Shown one piece after another: positions 1 to 11,223 of a stretch of DNA of 64,000 nucleotides. Source of the stretch: Heligmosomoides polygyrus polygyrus (lineage: Eukaryota > Nematoda > Chromadorea > Rhabditida > Heligmosomidae); assembly GCA_947396885.1 (NCBI GenBank), contig OX377204.1, positions 41,067,975 to 41,131,974 of the forward strand, read 5' to 3'. The notes below the pieces were generated by a model. That model worked only from the letters and a program-made list of their open reading frames with translations. It did not search any database and was not told where the DNA came from. The position numbers and the translations under genes were made by a program. Each line of letters opens with the position of its first letter. The first letter of the stretch is position 1.

Positions 1-212
1 TAAAATCGACAAATAATGGCTGGCCGATCGATTTTGCTTACTTGTTGTGAAGCAAGTCGATCGGATATCATACTCGTGCTATTGCCAGCTTGAAAAAATG
101 CCCTGAGCAGCAGCTAGAAATGCAGATCGAGATAAAACCGCTTCTCAAGTATTGCGCGGAGCAAATAAATGGCATGCGAATGAAACAGACATATGGACAG
201 GTTATGTCTATA

Positions 213-1377
213 CAGGGTGTGTCAAAGAAATGCATACACTGCTTGAAAGATTATAATTTTGCTCACGTAAAGGTACTGAAAAAGTTGAGGGCTCATAAGA
301 AAGCGTGGAAAAATTGAGATTTTCTAATGTTTGAGGGGTATGGATTGCGCCATACACTCGTCTGATATTTTGCATTTTACACGAGATTTATTGTGCTTCG
401 CTTGAATACTTGTTATAATTTCTTCACGAAGTGGCCGCATCGACTGATTTCTCCTTGCTTTAAGGTTTAAAACTTAAAAACACACTGCAGCCTGCGAAAA
501 ACGCAGGTATTCTAAAAAATGCAGGTACTGCCTGGAAGTTCTAATATTGCGGCTAGCGAAGCTTTTAAAGATGATTGAGACTCGTATGAAAATGCAAAAT
601 ATGAAAAAGCCTGTGGAGTATAAATTGTCAAGATTTCGCCATGCACTCGCCTGAAACGTGACATTTTAGAACCATTTTAGAACCGTCGCCCAGTAGCTGC
701 ACTTATGCCGATTAACCTCTACATTAAGCTTGAATGTTGCTTTATCAGTCTACAAAATCCCTCTTGAAAATATGGGCTTTTGCTCACATTTAAGTTGTGT
801 AATCAATAAACTCGCATGTCACATGTATTTCACATGACTGGCAGGTTTTAAACGTTAAAAGAAGCACAACATAGATTAATCTGGAAACGTAGCAACAAGC
901 TTGTAACAAGCTTTCATCCCATGAACAATCAATCGAGCATGAAATGCAAGGTTTTGGACGGTACGTGGCGCAATCCTGACTATTTACATGCCACGGAGAT
1001 TTCGTTATCCTGCGCTTTCATACTAGTCTCAAACCTCTTTAAAGGCTCCTAGCAGCAATGTTAGAACCTTTCAAGCATTACCTGTATTTTTCAGAATACC
1101 CTACATTGTTCGCAAACCGTAGTGGGTTTTTAAGTTTTAAACCTTAAAACAAGCACAAATCAATCGATACGGTCACTTTGTAAAGAAATTGTAACAAGTA
1201 TTCAAGGGAAACACAATCAATCGAGTGTAACCTGCAAGCTTTCAGACGAGTGCACGGCGCATTCCGTAGCGCTCATATGTCAGAAATTTTCTATTTTCTT
1301 AACCTTTCGTATGAGCCCTTTAGTTCTTCAGTAGCTTTACGGTGTCAAACAGTGTATACATTTTTCGAGACGCCCTG
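213..1377. mobile_element. Palindromic Tc1/mariner-like non-autonomous element
   Basis: The ends are inverted: CAGGGTGTGTC at 213 and the complement of CAGGGCGTCTCG ending at 1377, each flanked by TA, which fits a TA target duplication of the Tc1/mariner group. Homology between arms extends inward for several hundred bases: a segment with TTTAAGGTTTAAAACTT near 462 recurs inverted near 1130. Each arm seems to contain two related subunits of about 250-300 bp, so the element folds as a two-tier palindrome. No transposase-like reading frame is visible; the 75-codon frame at 90-317 runs across the left end and is not supported as a gene. The ends resemble those of the transposase-bearing element ending at 57122 (CAGGGTGCGCCA). 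Confidence 0.7.
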
Positions 1378-1556
1378 TATAAACGTCTTGTAGAGAATTA
1401 ACAAATGTCCGATGTTCCTACCCAATGAGGAAACGCAGCACTAATCGGCCCCTTGAAGCACGAGATGCGCCTACATCCACATGTTTGGGCTCCTTGAATA
1501 CGCATTTTTACAACGAATGAAGCGGCCAACTGATAAACTAATCAGTGTTTTACATA

Positions 1557-1858
1557 CGATAGAGGATAAATGTGAAAGACATCGTTCGTCAACCCTTTGT
1601 GGGATGCACAACGCATTCTTCTTCTACAGGATATGGAGAAGGCAGTTCAGAAAGTGAGTTTGGTTTATCCATGACGTGCGGAGGACAACTGATGGAGAAG
1701 TCAGTGTTGTATTCTTCCCGGTAAGATCTGACACCAACTCAGCGACACCGGAGGGATAGGTGGCTTGATCAGCCTGGGCGAGACCTGCACCAAGAGCCCT
1801 AGATTTGGAGTGCAGGTAAGGGTCAGCGCCTCTTCCGACTGAACTACCACCTGACCGC
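1557..1858 (-). repeat. tRNA-derived SINE, copy 1
   Basis: Read on the minus strand this begins with a tRNA-like head (GGTAGTTCAGTCGGAAGAGG, an A-box-like stretch near 1840) and runs into a body shared with copies at 12246-12441, 37925-38175 and 46297-46602. The distal end carries the AGAGGATAAA tail motif near 1563. It is too diverged and lacks the fold to be a tRNA gene. The 102-codon minus-strand frame covering it is a by-product. Confidence 0.65.
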
Positions 1859-1980
1859 TTTATCTTGTCCATACTATACGACTTCCATTCCAGCAGTGCC
1901 AGAAGCGCTGAAGGCTTAGTTTGCCTTAACACGCGTAGAACCTAGCACTGCTTCGTTACAGATTCGAGGTCCGGAACCTT

Positions 1981-3149
1981 AAAGGAGAGCCTCCAAAATT
2001 GCGGCGAGCTTTTGCTACGCAATTTTTGCAGGATGTTGGGCCCCGTGTGAGGAGTCTAAAACTATAGTTTCTTTCGGAATGCTCTTCTGTGGTCGAAAAA
2101 AGACGCATGAAAACATGAGCATAAAGTGCTTCGTGAGGACGAGGTCGCAGGTTCGGCACCACCTGCGATGCGATATTTTTGCATTCCAGCCAACTGGATG
2201 AGAATTGAGAGGTCCTGCACACGCCTTCGCAATTTTCAGGAGGGTTCTGCACATTTTTTCTAGCTGTATGCTGTGGAGAGTAGCTTTGCTGCGGCTTGTT
2301 TATTACTGAACGGTTTTTAACCAAAAAGGCAATGAGAAAAGTATTCAACATAGAGGTGTATGAACTTCAACACCAGTAATATAGAGCAACAAAGTTCGTG
2401 ATGCAGAAGACATCTACCTTCAGGATTTCGCCACTTTTCAGCAGATCAAAGAGAAGGTCGCACGCAATGACGTAGGAGGGAAACTGGTTCAAAAGCGATC
2501 TAATGTGACTGAAGAAGCCCACGTGGGTTAGCTGAATCTTGCCGGTGGCGCCCGATGCTTTAGTCGGAATACTCAGCCTTCTTTCAGGATGTAGTAGCTT
2601 GAATCGCCACTTGATTGAAGAAGCCGGCCCATGAGTCCACAATAAGAGTACAGCTTCTCGGCATCGGTGGGAAGAAGACTTACTCAAAGAAGGAGAGTCT
2701 AGTAGAATAGCGTAGAAGGAGAGCAGAGCATATTGGGTATCTTTCTCGATGTATTTTGTTTAAAAATCGGTGAGTAATAAACAAGCCGCAAGAAAGCTAC
2801 TTTCCACAGCATACAGCCAGGAAAAATGTGCAGATCACGTCTGAAATGGTATAGACGTCAGAATCTCCCTCAACCAATCAGTTGAAATGAAAAAATGCAG
2901 CAGCCAGAACGTGCCGAACCTGCGACCTCGCCCGCGCGAAACAACGCCGCTATTCACCGCGCCAACCGACTACATTCGCTGGGGTGGCAACGACGCGTGA
3001 TGATCTTCGCGCTCACGTTTTCAACGCCTTTTTTCGACAACAGAAGAGATTCCGAAAAAATTAACTATGGTTTTGGACTACCCACACGGGGCCCTCATCC
3101 TGGAAAAATTGCGTCGCAAAAGCTCACGAGAATTCTGGAGCCTCTCTTT
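1981..3149. mobile_element. Inverted-repeat element with unique centre
   Basis: The left arm (1981 to about 2350) is found inverted at about 2760-3149. Matching blocks include GGGCCCCGTGTG near 2040 against CACACGGGGCCC near 3085, and the stretches around GCGGCTTGTTTATTACT near 2291 against AGTAATAAACAAGCCGC near 2775. Arms are about 380 bp and roughly 80 percent alike by eye. The central 400 bp (2350-2760) is not part of the repeat and carries a 106-codon minus-strand frame that I do not recognise. It lies where the downstream exons of the Clc-like gene would be expected, and it separates that gene from anything further left. Target duplication not resolved. Confidence 0.6.
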
Positions 3150-3480
3150 GTTTGACGATTGCGGTACAAGGTTACTCTGCTTCGTTTTTGCTATGGGACA
3201 CTGGGTGGTCCGAAAATGGGCAAAAGTGACACATGGAATGGCCCTGTCGTGCTCTGAACTTAACTTGCGAAAGCTTTGGAGCTCAAATTAAAGTTTGATT
3301 TTAGTAATATGATTATAGTAATAATAGTAATATATGATCCTCGTCCAATGCTCTACAAGACCATATAGGTCACGTTGAGAATTTTCGGGGGAAGTTCATG
3401 GGCCTCCCTTGCAAGTAGTGGTTTTCGAGGGGTGAGTCAGTGGTGACACAAAAAGCTGGAAACCTCTCACCAGCACCTAC

Positions 3481-4643
3481 CCCAAAAGCGATGATGTTCG
3501 CTTTCGCCGGCGGCTCCGTCCTCGTCGATGTTGTTCAACGTGTTCTCGATGACCATTTCGGCGGAGTTATCGAACTGAAAATCGGTAACGTGTAAGAGAG
3601 CGGTTCACTGGGAAGGAGAGAACTGACAGCAAAGATGGCGGAGGTTGCTAAAAGAAAAACGCGTCTACCTTGTACATACAGTGCAGTGGGGTCTCATCGT
3701 AAAAGTCACCAACGGCCACCACATGCTTCTCTGCGCGTATGCAGTCCCACCACAATCCGTGCTAAACTGTTGCATTTAATGAGCTTCAAAGAACAGCCAA
3801 CCATAGCAAAAACATTATAGTTGAAGACTCCATAAAATTATAAATATTAATAATTATAATCCATTGTAATTGAAATTTGTAAGCCAAAAAGTTCAGCTTG
3901 TTTTCGACATCAATTTGAACAAATATGTTATCCGGAGCAAAAGGATTGCAAGGCGTTAGATTTAGCGGAGCAGTTTGGAACCGCACTCACTACTTTGCCA
4001 AGGAAAGACGCAAGCAACGGTGGTAATGTTGAATCCTTATTGTCAAACACAATACTCCTGCGACGGTCCAACAGCACTAGTCCACATTCTTGACTTGAAC
4101 GTACCACACGGCTACTTATGTATCCGAGCTATGATGATCTTATGGTTAGACCATTTTATCCGTGATTAGTCCTCATTGGTAATTGACCGGCGTCCCTTAG
4201 AAGTGTATAAGAAAGCAGAATGATTTGCAGCAAGCTCTAGAGCACATTTATAAGCACGCCGTATCATGGGATAACTGTGGTAATAGATCCAAAATTCGTT
4301 GCTCATGCCGTAGTTAGCAGCGAACCTACGCACCACACGAGTGTGCACCACACGCTCCAAAACAGAGCTCATTTTCAAAAAAAAAACAGAGGATTTTCTA
4401 CTTATGCTCTAAAGAACAAATTTGCAAAACCTACAATAATAATAGTAATAATGAAAGACATCGGTTAAAAGAAAGCAAAACGAGGAGATAGAACAGGACA
4501 CAAACCTGATGTTCGGCTCTGAATTCTCGAATGTCGACAACCTGCCATGCTGGAGAGAACAGACCGGCAATTGTCAGACCCAAGCCGGCCAAGATGAATA
4601 CAATCGACAAGGTCAGCAGACCTTTTTGAGCGACTGAACTCAT
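3481..4643 (-). CDS. Clc-like (claudin-like) membrane protein, exons 1-3
   Basis: Three minus-strand exons join in frame. Exon 1 (4643-4506, 46 codons) starts at ATG and encodes a hydrophobic first membrane segment followed by PAWQVVDIRE, ending EHQ at a GT donor. Exon 2 (3761-3669, 31 codons) follows a TTTAG acceptor and reads HGLWWDCIR...PLHCMYK, the extracellular loop with the claudin-type W-LW-C-C signature. Exon 3 (3574-3481) follows TTTTCAG and reads FDNSAEM...IDEDGAAGE...HHRFW, ending in phase 1 at GTAGGT. This exon order and these motifs fit the nematode Clc-like family (Pfam Clc-like, four membrane spans, plasma membrane). The remaining spans are not found in 1-3480, which is filled by two transposons and a SINE; they probably lie left of the window, or the gene is broken. 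Confidence 0.85.
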
Positions 4644-5934
4644 CCAATCCTAGAATATAATCCGATTGAACTGAATGCCTTGGAGTTTCCTGGAGGAAGA
4701 ACGATGAATGTGCGCGTGAGCACAAATTACGAGAGACAACCACGAGATGGACTGCGTTGGATCGGCACAATACTCTCGAATCGATAGCTCCAGTATACAG
4801 ACGATTATTGAAACGGATATTACACGTTTCTGTGAATGAAGGAGAACAGCAGAATCAGAATGTGTAGACAACAATGTAAGGAAGAGTAATGGCTCCGAAA
4901 AGGACACCAAATGTTGTCTTCCACGAATTCTATTATAGAATGGTATTCAAACTGCCTTTGAATGCCTCTAAAATATACAAAGCTCCCATTAATTCCTGGT
5001 GACTTTAAGATACTCAGAGTAGTCCTGCTGACGAGAAGTGTCGTGAAGCACGCGCTACCGAAGGCGACTTTTTTAAAAAGCAACGTTGGATGGACACTCT
5101 ACATAACTACCTCGAGGAAACCGGCAGGTCGCCAGCCCGATCTTGACAAATTAATAGTGGTCACATTCTAGACTAGCGGACCGCGTCACGACACTGAGGA
5201 CGGAGTAGGCGAGGCATGTCATTTATAAGCCTCTGAGGAGATTGTTCAGACACGCTGTTTGAGCATAATGAGCTCCACACATTTTGTTGTAAGCGATCGC
5301 AGAGTAACTAACCCTGCTTTTAGTACAGCAAAGACATGTAACCAAATCTGCTAGAAAAATTGCACATATTTATGGTGAGGTCTTGATTGCTTTGGCACTC
5401 TTAACACGTATGCGAATACAGTAATTGCACACTTAACGCCTCTCGCTGGGGCAGGAGCGATCTGTTCGTGACAAACCAATTGCACGTGGCAGTTTCACTA
5501 CAGCAACTTTAAACGGACGCAGGAAGACCAGTAAGGAGGACCAGCAATTTGATCCAGTAAGAAGAATCGAGTGAGGAGGAACCTGGCGTCCGGATTCGGA
5601 AGGCATGTCAACGATATCCGGAAACGCAAGCTGTTGGGCATGAGAACGGGTGCGAGGCAACCTCAGGAACAGGACTACTGTGCAGCACTAACCAATGACG
5701 TTACTGGACGGTCCGGAGAGAATGTCTATGATGGACGCACGGAAGTGATGAACGGCTTGATGCCAATGAAGCGCGCAGCAGGTCCTAAATGCTAGCGAAT
5801 TTCATGTCTTACAAAAACTGCTTTCCGTACGTCACTGATATTGCAAAGTCGCGCGAAGCGCGCAAGTGGGAGAACGCCGCCTTAGGTGTGTCAGAGCACT
5901 TGTCAGAACATATGTTTGAGCTCAGCAGCTCGAT
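4644..5934. other. Upstream region of the Clc-like gene; no gene seen
   Basis: This is the 5' flank of the minus-strand Clc-like gene. A CATTCAG sequence about 35 bases upstream of the ATG (minus strand) could be a trans-splice acceptor. Overlapping 70-90 codon frames occur on both strands (for example 5433-5660 and 5571-5795) but none shows splice logic or a recognised domain. Confidence 0.4.
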
Positions 5935-7370
5935 CTCTATCTTTTGCCATATAAAATCAGTAGAGTTGAAAATGCAGGTAGGGCCGACAGAATCAATCGA
6001 GTGGGTGCGATAACCTGTGGAGCGAGCGTTTGTGGAGTTTTATCGGAAATTCCCAGTCGCCTTAAACAGGAATTGCTCCAACTCGCCTTTGGTTTTTGCC
6101 GTAAACAATGCATACAGAATCAAACCTTAAAAAACGAAAAAATTCAAATATGGGTGAGTAAGAGCGCAGGAAACTTCAACCGCTTAGTCCGCCGCTCGAG
6201 AAGCAGCTGGAAACTTCACCGCAAAGTACACTAACCGATTTGCTTGCCTACGCATTCGGTGACCGTTTACTAATCGCGCCTTCCAACAGTGATCGACTGA
6301 AATCGGAACAAATCGTGTCACACAAGGCTAACCAGCATATTCTCACCGCTGTAACTTTGTCCAGTCATAAGCTACGTCGATGTATTTCAGCGCACCACTA
6401 GGACATTTTGCTGCCTACAAAAGTCTCAAGCTACAACCGGAAAGGTTCGAACTTGACAGGGTTATCGCGCTCAAAACACATCCGCGCGTCCAATTTAGCA
6501 CAGCAACAGGCGATGTTCTCAGCGCTCTTACTCGTCTAGATTACAGTTCTCGCTGCTCATAAGGCAGCTGGGGAGAATTGAGTACTTCCTCGTAAAGCAC
6601 CTTAGGTGATATGCTTGCCCATGCATTTGGAGGCCGTCGTTTCTTCCCGCAGAGATCGACTGAAATCAGAAAAAATTGGGCCTCACGAGCCTCCCTGAAT
6701 TTTTCCACCGCTATAATTTCGTTTCTTTAAAAGCTACAATGCTGTACTTTTTCGGACTACTAAGTCCTCTACTGCCTTCAAAATCCACAAACCGCAGCCG
6801 GAACGACTCAATGTCGACAGAGTTATTGCGTTCCGAACACGCCCGCGCGTGCAATTTGGGAGCTGTCGCGCCCACTCGATTGATAGGTTAGATTCTGTAT
6901 GCATTGTTTAGGCGCAAACCAAAGGAAAGCTGGACAGTCTTAGAGCAATTCCTGATTAAGAGGTTGGGAATTTCTAATAAAACTCCCTAAACGCTCATTC
7001 TACAAGCTGTGGCGCCCACTCGATTGATGGTTCGATTCTGTATGCATTGTTCTCGGCGCACTCCAAAGGCAAGCTGGACAGTCTTAGAGCAATTCCTGAT
7101 TAGGACGGCTGGGAATTTCCAATCAAGCTCCCCAAACGCTCGCTCCACAGGTTGTCGCGCCCACTCGACTGAATCTGTCGAGCCTACATGCATTGTTCAA
7201 CTCTACTGAGATTTATGTGTCAAAAGATAGAGCTTGAGCTGTTGAGCTCTCAAATATATGTTTATTTTCACAAGTACTTGATTTTTGAAAAAGGTATTTA
7301 AAAAAGCCACTTTGGAACGCTCCAAAGCGGCTTTTTCGGCAATTGGCCAAAGGACATGCGCGGTTCTGTA
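5935..7370. mobile_element. Subrepeat-rich inverted element (palindrome family, older copy)
   Basis: The left part (about 5935-6125) is found inverted at about 7010-7260, including CTGTGGAGCGAGCGTTT near 6018 against the complement near 7140. The body carries repeated units built around CACTCGATTGATAGG followed by a TGCATTGTT motif, at about 6870, 7015 and 7155. The right end contains a stem-loop (AAAGCCACTTTGGAACG / CCAAAGCGGCTTTTT, 7308-7336) and the end motif GACATGCGCGG, both shared with the copy at 47460-48640. Related in sequence to the palindromes at 12928-15622 and 39266-42871. Confidence 0.55.
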
Positions 7371-9158
7371 AATGAAAAGGACCGTAAAAGGTAGAGAACT
7401 AAGTACGCCTAGTAGTTTGTCACTTACCCTTTGGAGCGGTGGCACCTCACAATTTACTGGACAGGAGTTTTTAATGAGAACTCAATGCAAACTGAAAGCC
7501 TTCTTCAAACAGTTTCGACATTGAGTGCTCCTTCATCATGATTTGCCCCCGGGGCATAGTTGGTACTTCCTAAGCTCGTGAATCTATCGTTTGCAACTCA
7601 GAATTACAACAGCTTAGGCGATCTCTTGCTGAATGACAGGGCGAAGAGGACCACTGTGACAAACGTTCTTGTAGGCAACGGTAACAGAAGCGCGACCTTA
7701 GAAATCTGCCCTCTTCTATCAACCTTTGTCGAATTCTCTTTGTTAAGATTTGATGAGTTTGTATTCATACTAGGAGATCACTGGAAACTTAAACAAAAAA
7801 GCCGCAAGATCTTTTGAAAGTAAAACGAACTGCCTCATTAAGAATTAAAACGCCATAAAAGCTGATGCAAGAAAGGAATCCGAAGACCGTTGTTTCTGGC
7901 GCTTACAACATCTGACACTTTTACAGTTTGGTTTCCCCACTCAGAAACAGCACAGTGCAACGGGCGATAAAACCGAGGTGAAGGTGAGCTTACCCTTGAA
8001 GAAAACACTTTAAATACAGTTTTCATTCTGACAGGAACACCATTGATACTCAACTCTAAGTCCATGTGGTGCAGAGTAGAGTCCATCAATAGAGACATAT
8101 GAACTCTGGAATGGAAGGGTAACACAAGAGAACTATGGACTACGCAGTGAATTCATATTAATTCCTTGAATCCGTCTTCATGCCCAGTGCTTGATGACAA
8201 ATTATTGGAATGTACTATTCTCTAGTTCCAATCTTGAGTTGCGAGGGCTTCGCGCCTGTCTGCGGTTTACGCCGATTACGCTCAATCGGGATTTTATTTT
8301 ACCGAAACAATTGATGCTGCTTGTCTACTATCCTCACGTCAAATTGGACACATTTCAAACCACACACCATTCCTATGTAGCTTCCAAGCTAGCTTGACGG
8401 TTTTGAAATCAAACTGATCATGTTTCAAATCGAAACGAGCGTCTTTCAGGTTCAACTGGAAACTCACCAACACAATTGAAACAGATTTAGCTCAAAGATG
8501 ATTTAGCATAACTTTCTTTGAAATTTTTGAATTCACCTGATACCAATAGGTAAAGTAAATATAAGTAACCACACTGCTTGAAATAGCATAAAAAATGTCG
8601 AGAAAGAATAATAAATTAAACTTTATTTAAATCACAAAAAGGTAACACTCAATAGAAAAAGAAGAGGTCGTACCATGTACTCAAATAGATCGTCGCCATT
8701 TTTGTTCGCTTGAAAGCAAATATTCTATCTGCGTAGAGCAACTCAGATGTAAACAGCAAAACAGGAACAGTTATAAAAAAAACATTCTCACGCCACTGTT
8801 TCGAGTAGGCAGCTTTACACTATCAATCGAACAAAAATCGCGATGATCTGGTCGAATGCATCGCTTGACCTATTCTTTTAACAAACTGTATGAATGCTGC
8901 TTTTCTGCGCTTTAAAACAATATCTAACACATAATTTTTTTTAAAAAGGTAAAAAATGTTATAAAATTTTGAAAACTGACAATGAGTTCACTTGTTAGAG
9001 CATCTGAGTTGAAAATTTCAAAAGAAGTCGTACGCGATTTTTCTTGAGCAAAAATTTTCTATTTGTCTCAGAGAGTCTTGACCGTTGTTTTTCAACCTTG
9101 TTTAGAAGAGCGCCCAATTTGATTTGAAATGCCCAATTTCTCGTGAGAATTGTGTGTA
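7371..9158. other. Intergenic stretch with one uncertain open frame
   Basis: Mostly AT-rich DNA. The only structured candidate is a minus-strand frame at 7838-8125 (95 codons): an acceptor-like TTCCATTCCAG precedes it near 8116 and GTAAGC donors lie near 7990 and 7905. It matches no family I know, and two frames are possible through the same exon, so it is not called as a gene. Confidence 0.3.
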
Positions 9159-9628
9159 TTAGGTTGCCCCACACGGAATGTCGCCTACATTGTGGCCTTC
9201 TTTTCACAGTTATTCGCACCGGCTGTGACTCATTTAGGGTTAGTTTTCGCGGCTTCATCATCTACATTTCCTATTTTTCCTAGATCATTCCCTCATCGGC
9301 TTCTAAAACTGTAGCCTTCGGTCTACAATGGTCCAGAAAATGATTGTGAGCGCGTGCCTGCTCTACGACTTCAAATTGAAGAAATCCACTGCGGAATTGC
9401 ATCGTTCGTTGATAGCTGCATTTATCAAAGATTCCGGATTTGGGTGACCAACTTCCTCTATTCGCGATCAACTCATTTCTTTAAAGACGGGATCCAATCA
9501 TTGCATATACGTTGGACAAAGGGTGTTGATAATTGTGAGAATATATTACCGAATTAAGTTTGGTTTTAATTGCTTTGTATGAACTTAACTTTTTAGTCTG
9601 AAGCGACACTCCGTGTGGAACACCCTAA
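9159..9628 (+). mobile_element. Mariner deletion derivative (470 bp)
   Basis: Ends are TTAGGTTGCCCCACACGG at 9159 and the complement of TTAGGGTGTTCCACACGG ending at 9628, each flanked by TA. TTAGGTTG-type ends plus a TA target duplication are typical of mariner. The interior keeps only the two ends of a transposase gene, so this is a non-autonomous derivative that could only have been moved by a transposase supplied elsewhere. Confidence 0.85.
9328..9557 (+). pseudogene. Mariner transposase, N- and C-terminal remnants fused
   Basis: From the ATG at 9328 the frame encodes a mariner N terminus (LLYDFKLKKSTAELH...IAAF) and stops after about 45 codons. In another frame up to 9557 it encodes a mariner C terminus (RSTHFFKDGIQSL..RWTKGV), the segment that follows the last catalytic Asp in intact copies. 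The whole catalytic domain (all three Asp residues) is missing and the two parts are out of frame. The same N- and C-terminal motifs occur in the mariner copy at 58067-60551, but the two copies differ too much to be the same subfamily. Confidence 0.75.
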
Positions 9629-10559
9629 TATATTTCCCATTCTGTTGAACAAAAACGCGTGAATTCTGAGCGGGATATAGAACCGTGAAGGCACACAAGG
9701 AAATCCTGGATATGGTTAACCTAAACCAGATAACCAAAATTAGCCGCGACTTCGATATTTAACCCTTAGTCTGTGCTCACCTCCTGAGCGGAAGAGAGCA
9801 CAGAATCTAGGAATTTTTTTAAGCGGTAAAGTAGTAATGTATTAATGTTAAAGTAGTAAATGTGTTTCTGGTACGCGCACGGGCCAACATATGAATTAGT
9901 CTCAACACATGTTTTTATAGTTATGATTCCGCTTGACAATGTTTAATAAATATTTTAGGACGCATCGAAACGGTTACTCACAGTTTTGCTCAAAAAACCA
10001 AAAGTGCATGTATAACATTTTTTGACGAGAGGTTAAGAAAACGGTCCTCTTCTCTCAGCTTTTCACTATACGAAGCAGTTCACATATAGATTCCAAAGGC
10101 CGAAAGCAGGAACTGTGGTGCTTCTACGTAGGATTAATTAGCACCAAGTGTTTTCGTTTTCCTCGGAACATCAACGGGATCAGCGCTCCGAGCGGATGAG
10201 ATCCATGACTCGAGGAATACTGTAATTGGTTAAGGGAAGTAACTCATAAGCATGTTAAAGCGTTACATGTAAGGATAGGTAAGCGCTACTTGCAGCGAGC
10301 GAAGTTACACATCTTCTTCAAACGAGAAAGTGGAGATTACATTTTTCAATGCAAATATGTAGGCGAAAAAACGTAGCTCGGCATCCTTTCGGATGGTCCC
10401 ATAAGTTCAGCTGATTGCCTTACACTGCTTCACCTTTCTATTAACATTCGGAACTCGTGTAACCTCCCCTGGAGTAAAATCTGTACCACACTTTGTTCTT
10501 TCCAGTCTCCGAGTAGGCGGCTGCGGCTCCTGCGAATCGCAAGCCGAAGAAAACCTCGA
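9629..10559. other. Intergenic; short hairpin at 9769-9807
   Basis: No gene seen. A short imperfect hairpin (CTGTGCTCACCTCC then GGAAGAGAGCACAG) lies at 9771-9804; its half-sites recur at 31975-32010 and 54098-54155. The rest is AT-rich without repeats I could link to other parts of the window. Confidence 0.35.
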
Positions 10560-11223
10560 CAACACATTTGATACGACAACTTGTCGAGGATAGAAGGTAC
10601 AGAATAACTTTACTCGCAAAGTGCTTATACGTACTGGCGGCTTTTTATACTCCAGGGTACCTAAAGCCACGATAAGGAATAAATACCTAAGTCTCCATTC
10701 CTTAACATCTCGTAGAAAAATCTTTGATATTTGCATGGTCTACAAGTTACTCCACCAACCGCGTTATAGGGAGTCCAGGTTTTTTACAATGCGAGTTTCT
10801 CATACTAAGGGAGAGCATGAAAAGATTTTCCTTCCCTGCCCTAGGAGCAGGTTTAAGGTAGGCCTTTTTCCTCATAGGGCTGCAAGCGCGTATCTTAGGG
10901 CAGCGAAATGCATGCAATCCTCCTTTTCTCTGGAGCAGCTTAAGCGGTCAGCTCAAAAGTCGTTGCTGAGTTACGAGGCTTAGTACTGAGGTATCTCCTT
11001 TCTTTCTTTCTTTTCTTCGACTATGGTTTGCTGGAAGTGGGCTGTGTTGTGCTATTTTTGATTGCAGACCTGATGCCACGTCACTCGATTTGTTGTTGTT
11101 TTACGGTTTTTTACAGAGTATGTCTCTCTATGTTGCGCTTCGGTTGTAACTGTCCTATTGCTGTGTTTGTTTATCTAACGGCCGCGCTTATCGCGTACGT
11201 ATTGAATAAATAAATAAATAAAT
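10560..11223 (+). mobile_element. CR1-like LINE, 3' end only
   Basis: The frame 10621-10983 encodes the C-terminal tail of a non-LTR reverse transcriptase polyprotein: SLTSRRKIFDICMVYKLLH followed further on by FFPHRAAS and a final SFSLEQLKRS block. This layout, an RRK..D...YK.LH block then FFP.R and a short amphipathic tail, is the usual end of CR1/Jockey-group proteins. After the stop comes about 220 bp of 3' UTR, a small GC stem (CGCG-CTTAT-CGCG near 11187) and an (AAAT)n tail at 11205-11223. The 5' part, including the catalytic palm, is missing, as expected from truncated target-primed insertion. The assignment rests on motif layout only. Confidence 0.55.

Noticed and set aside
2367..2687. 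106-codon frame as a missing exon of the Clc-like gene
   Set aside because: It lacks the membrane spans expected of that family and sits between the arms of an inverted-repeat element.
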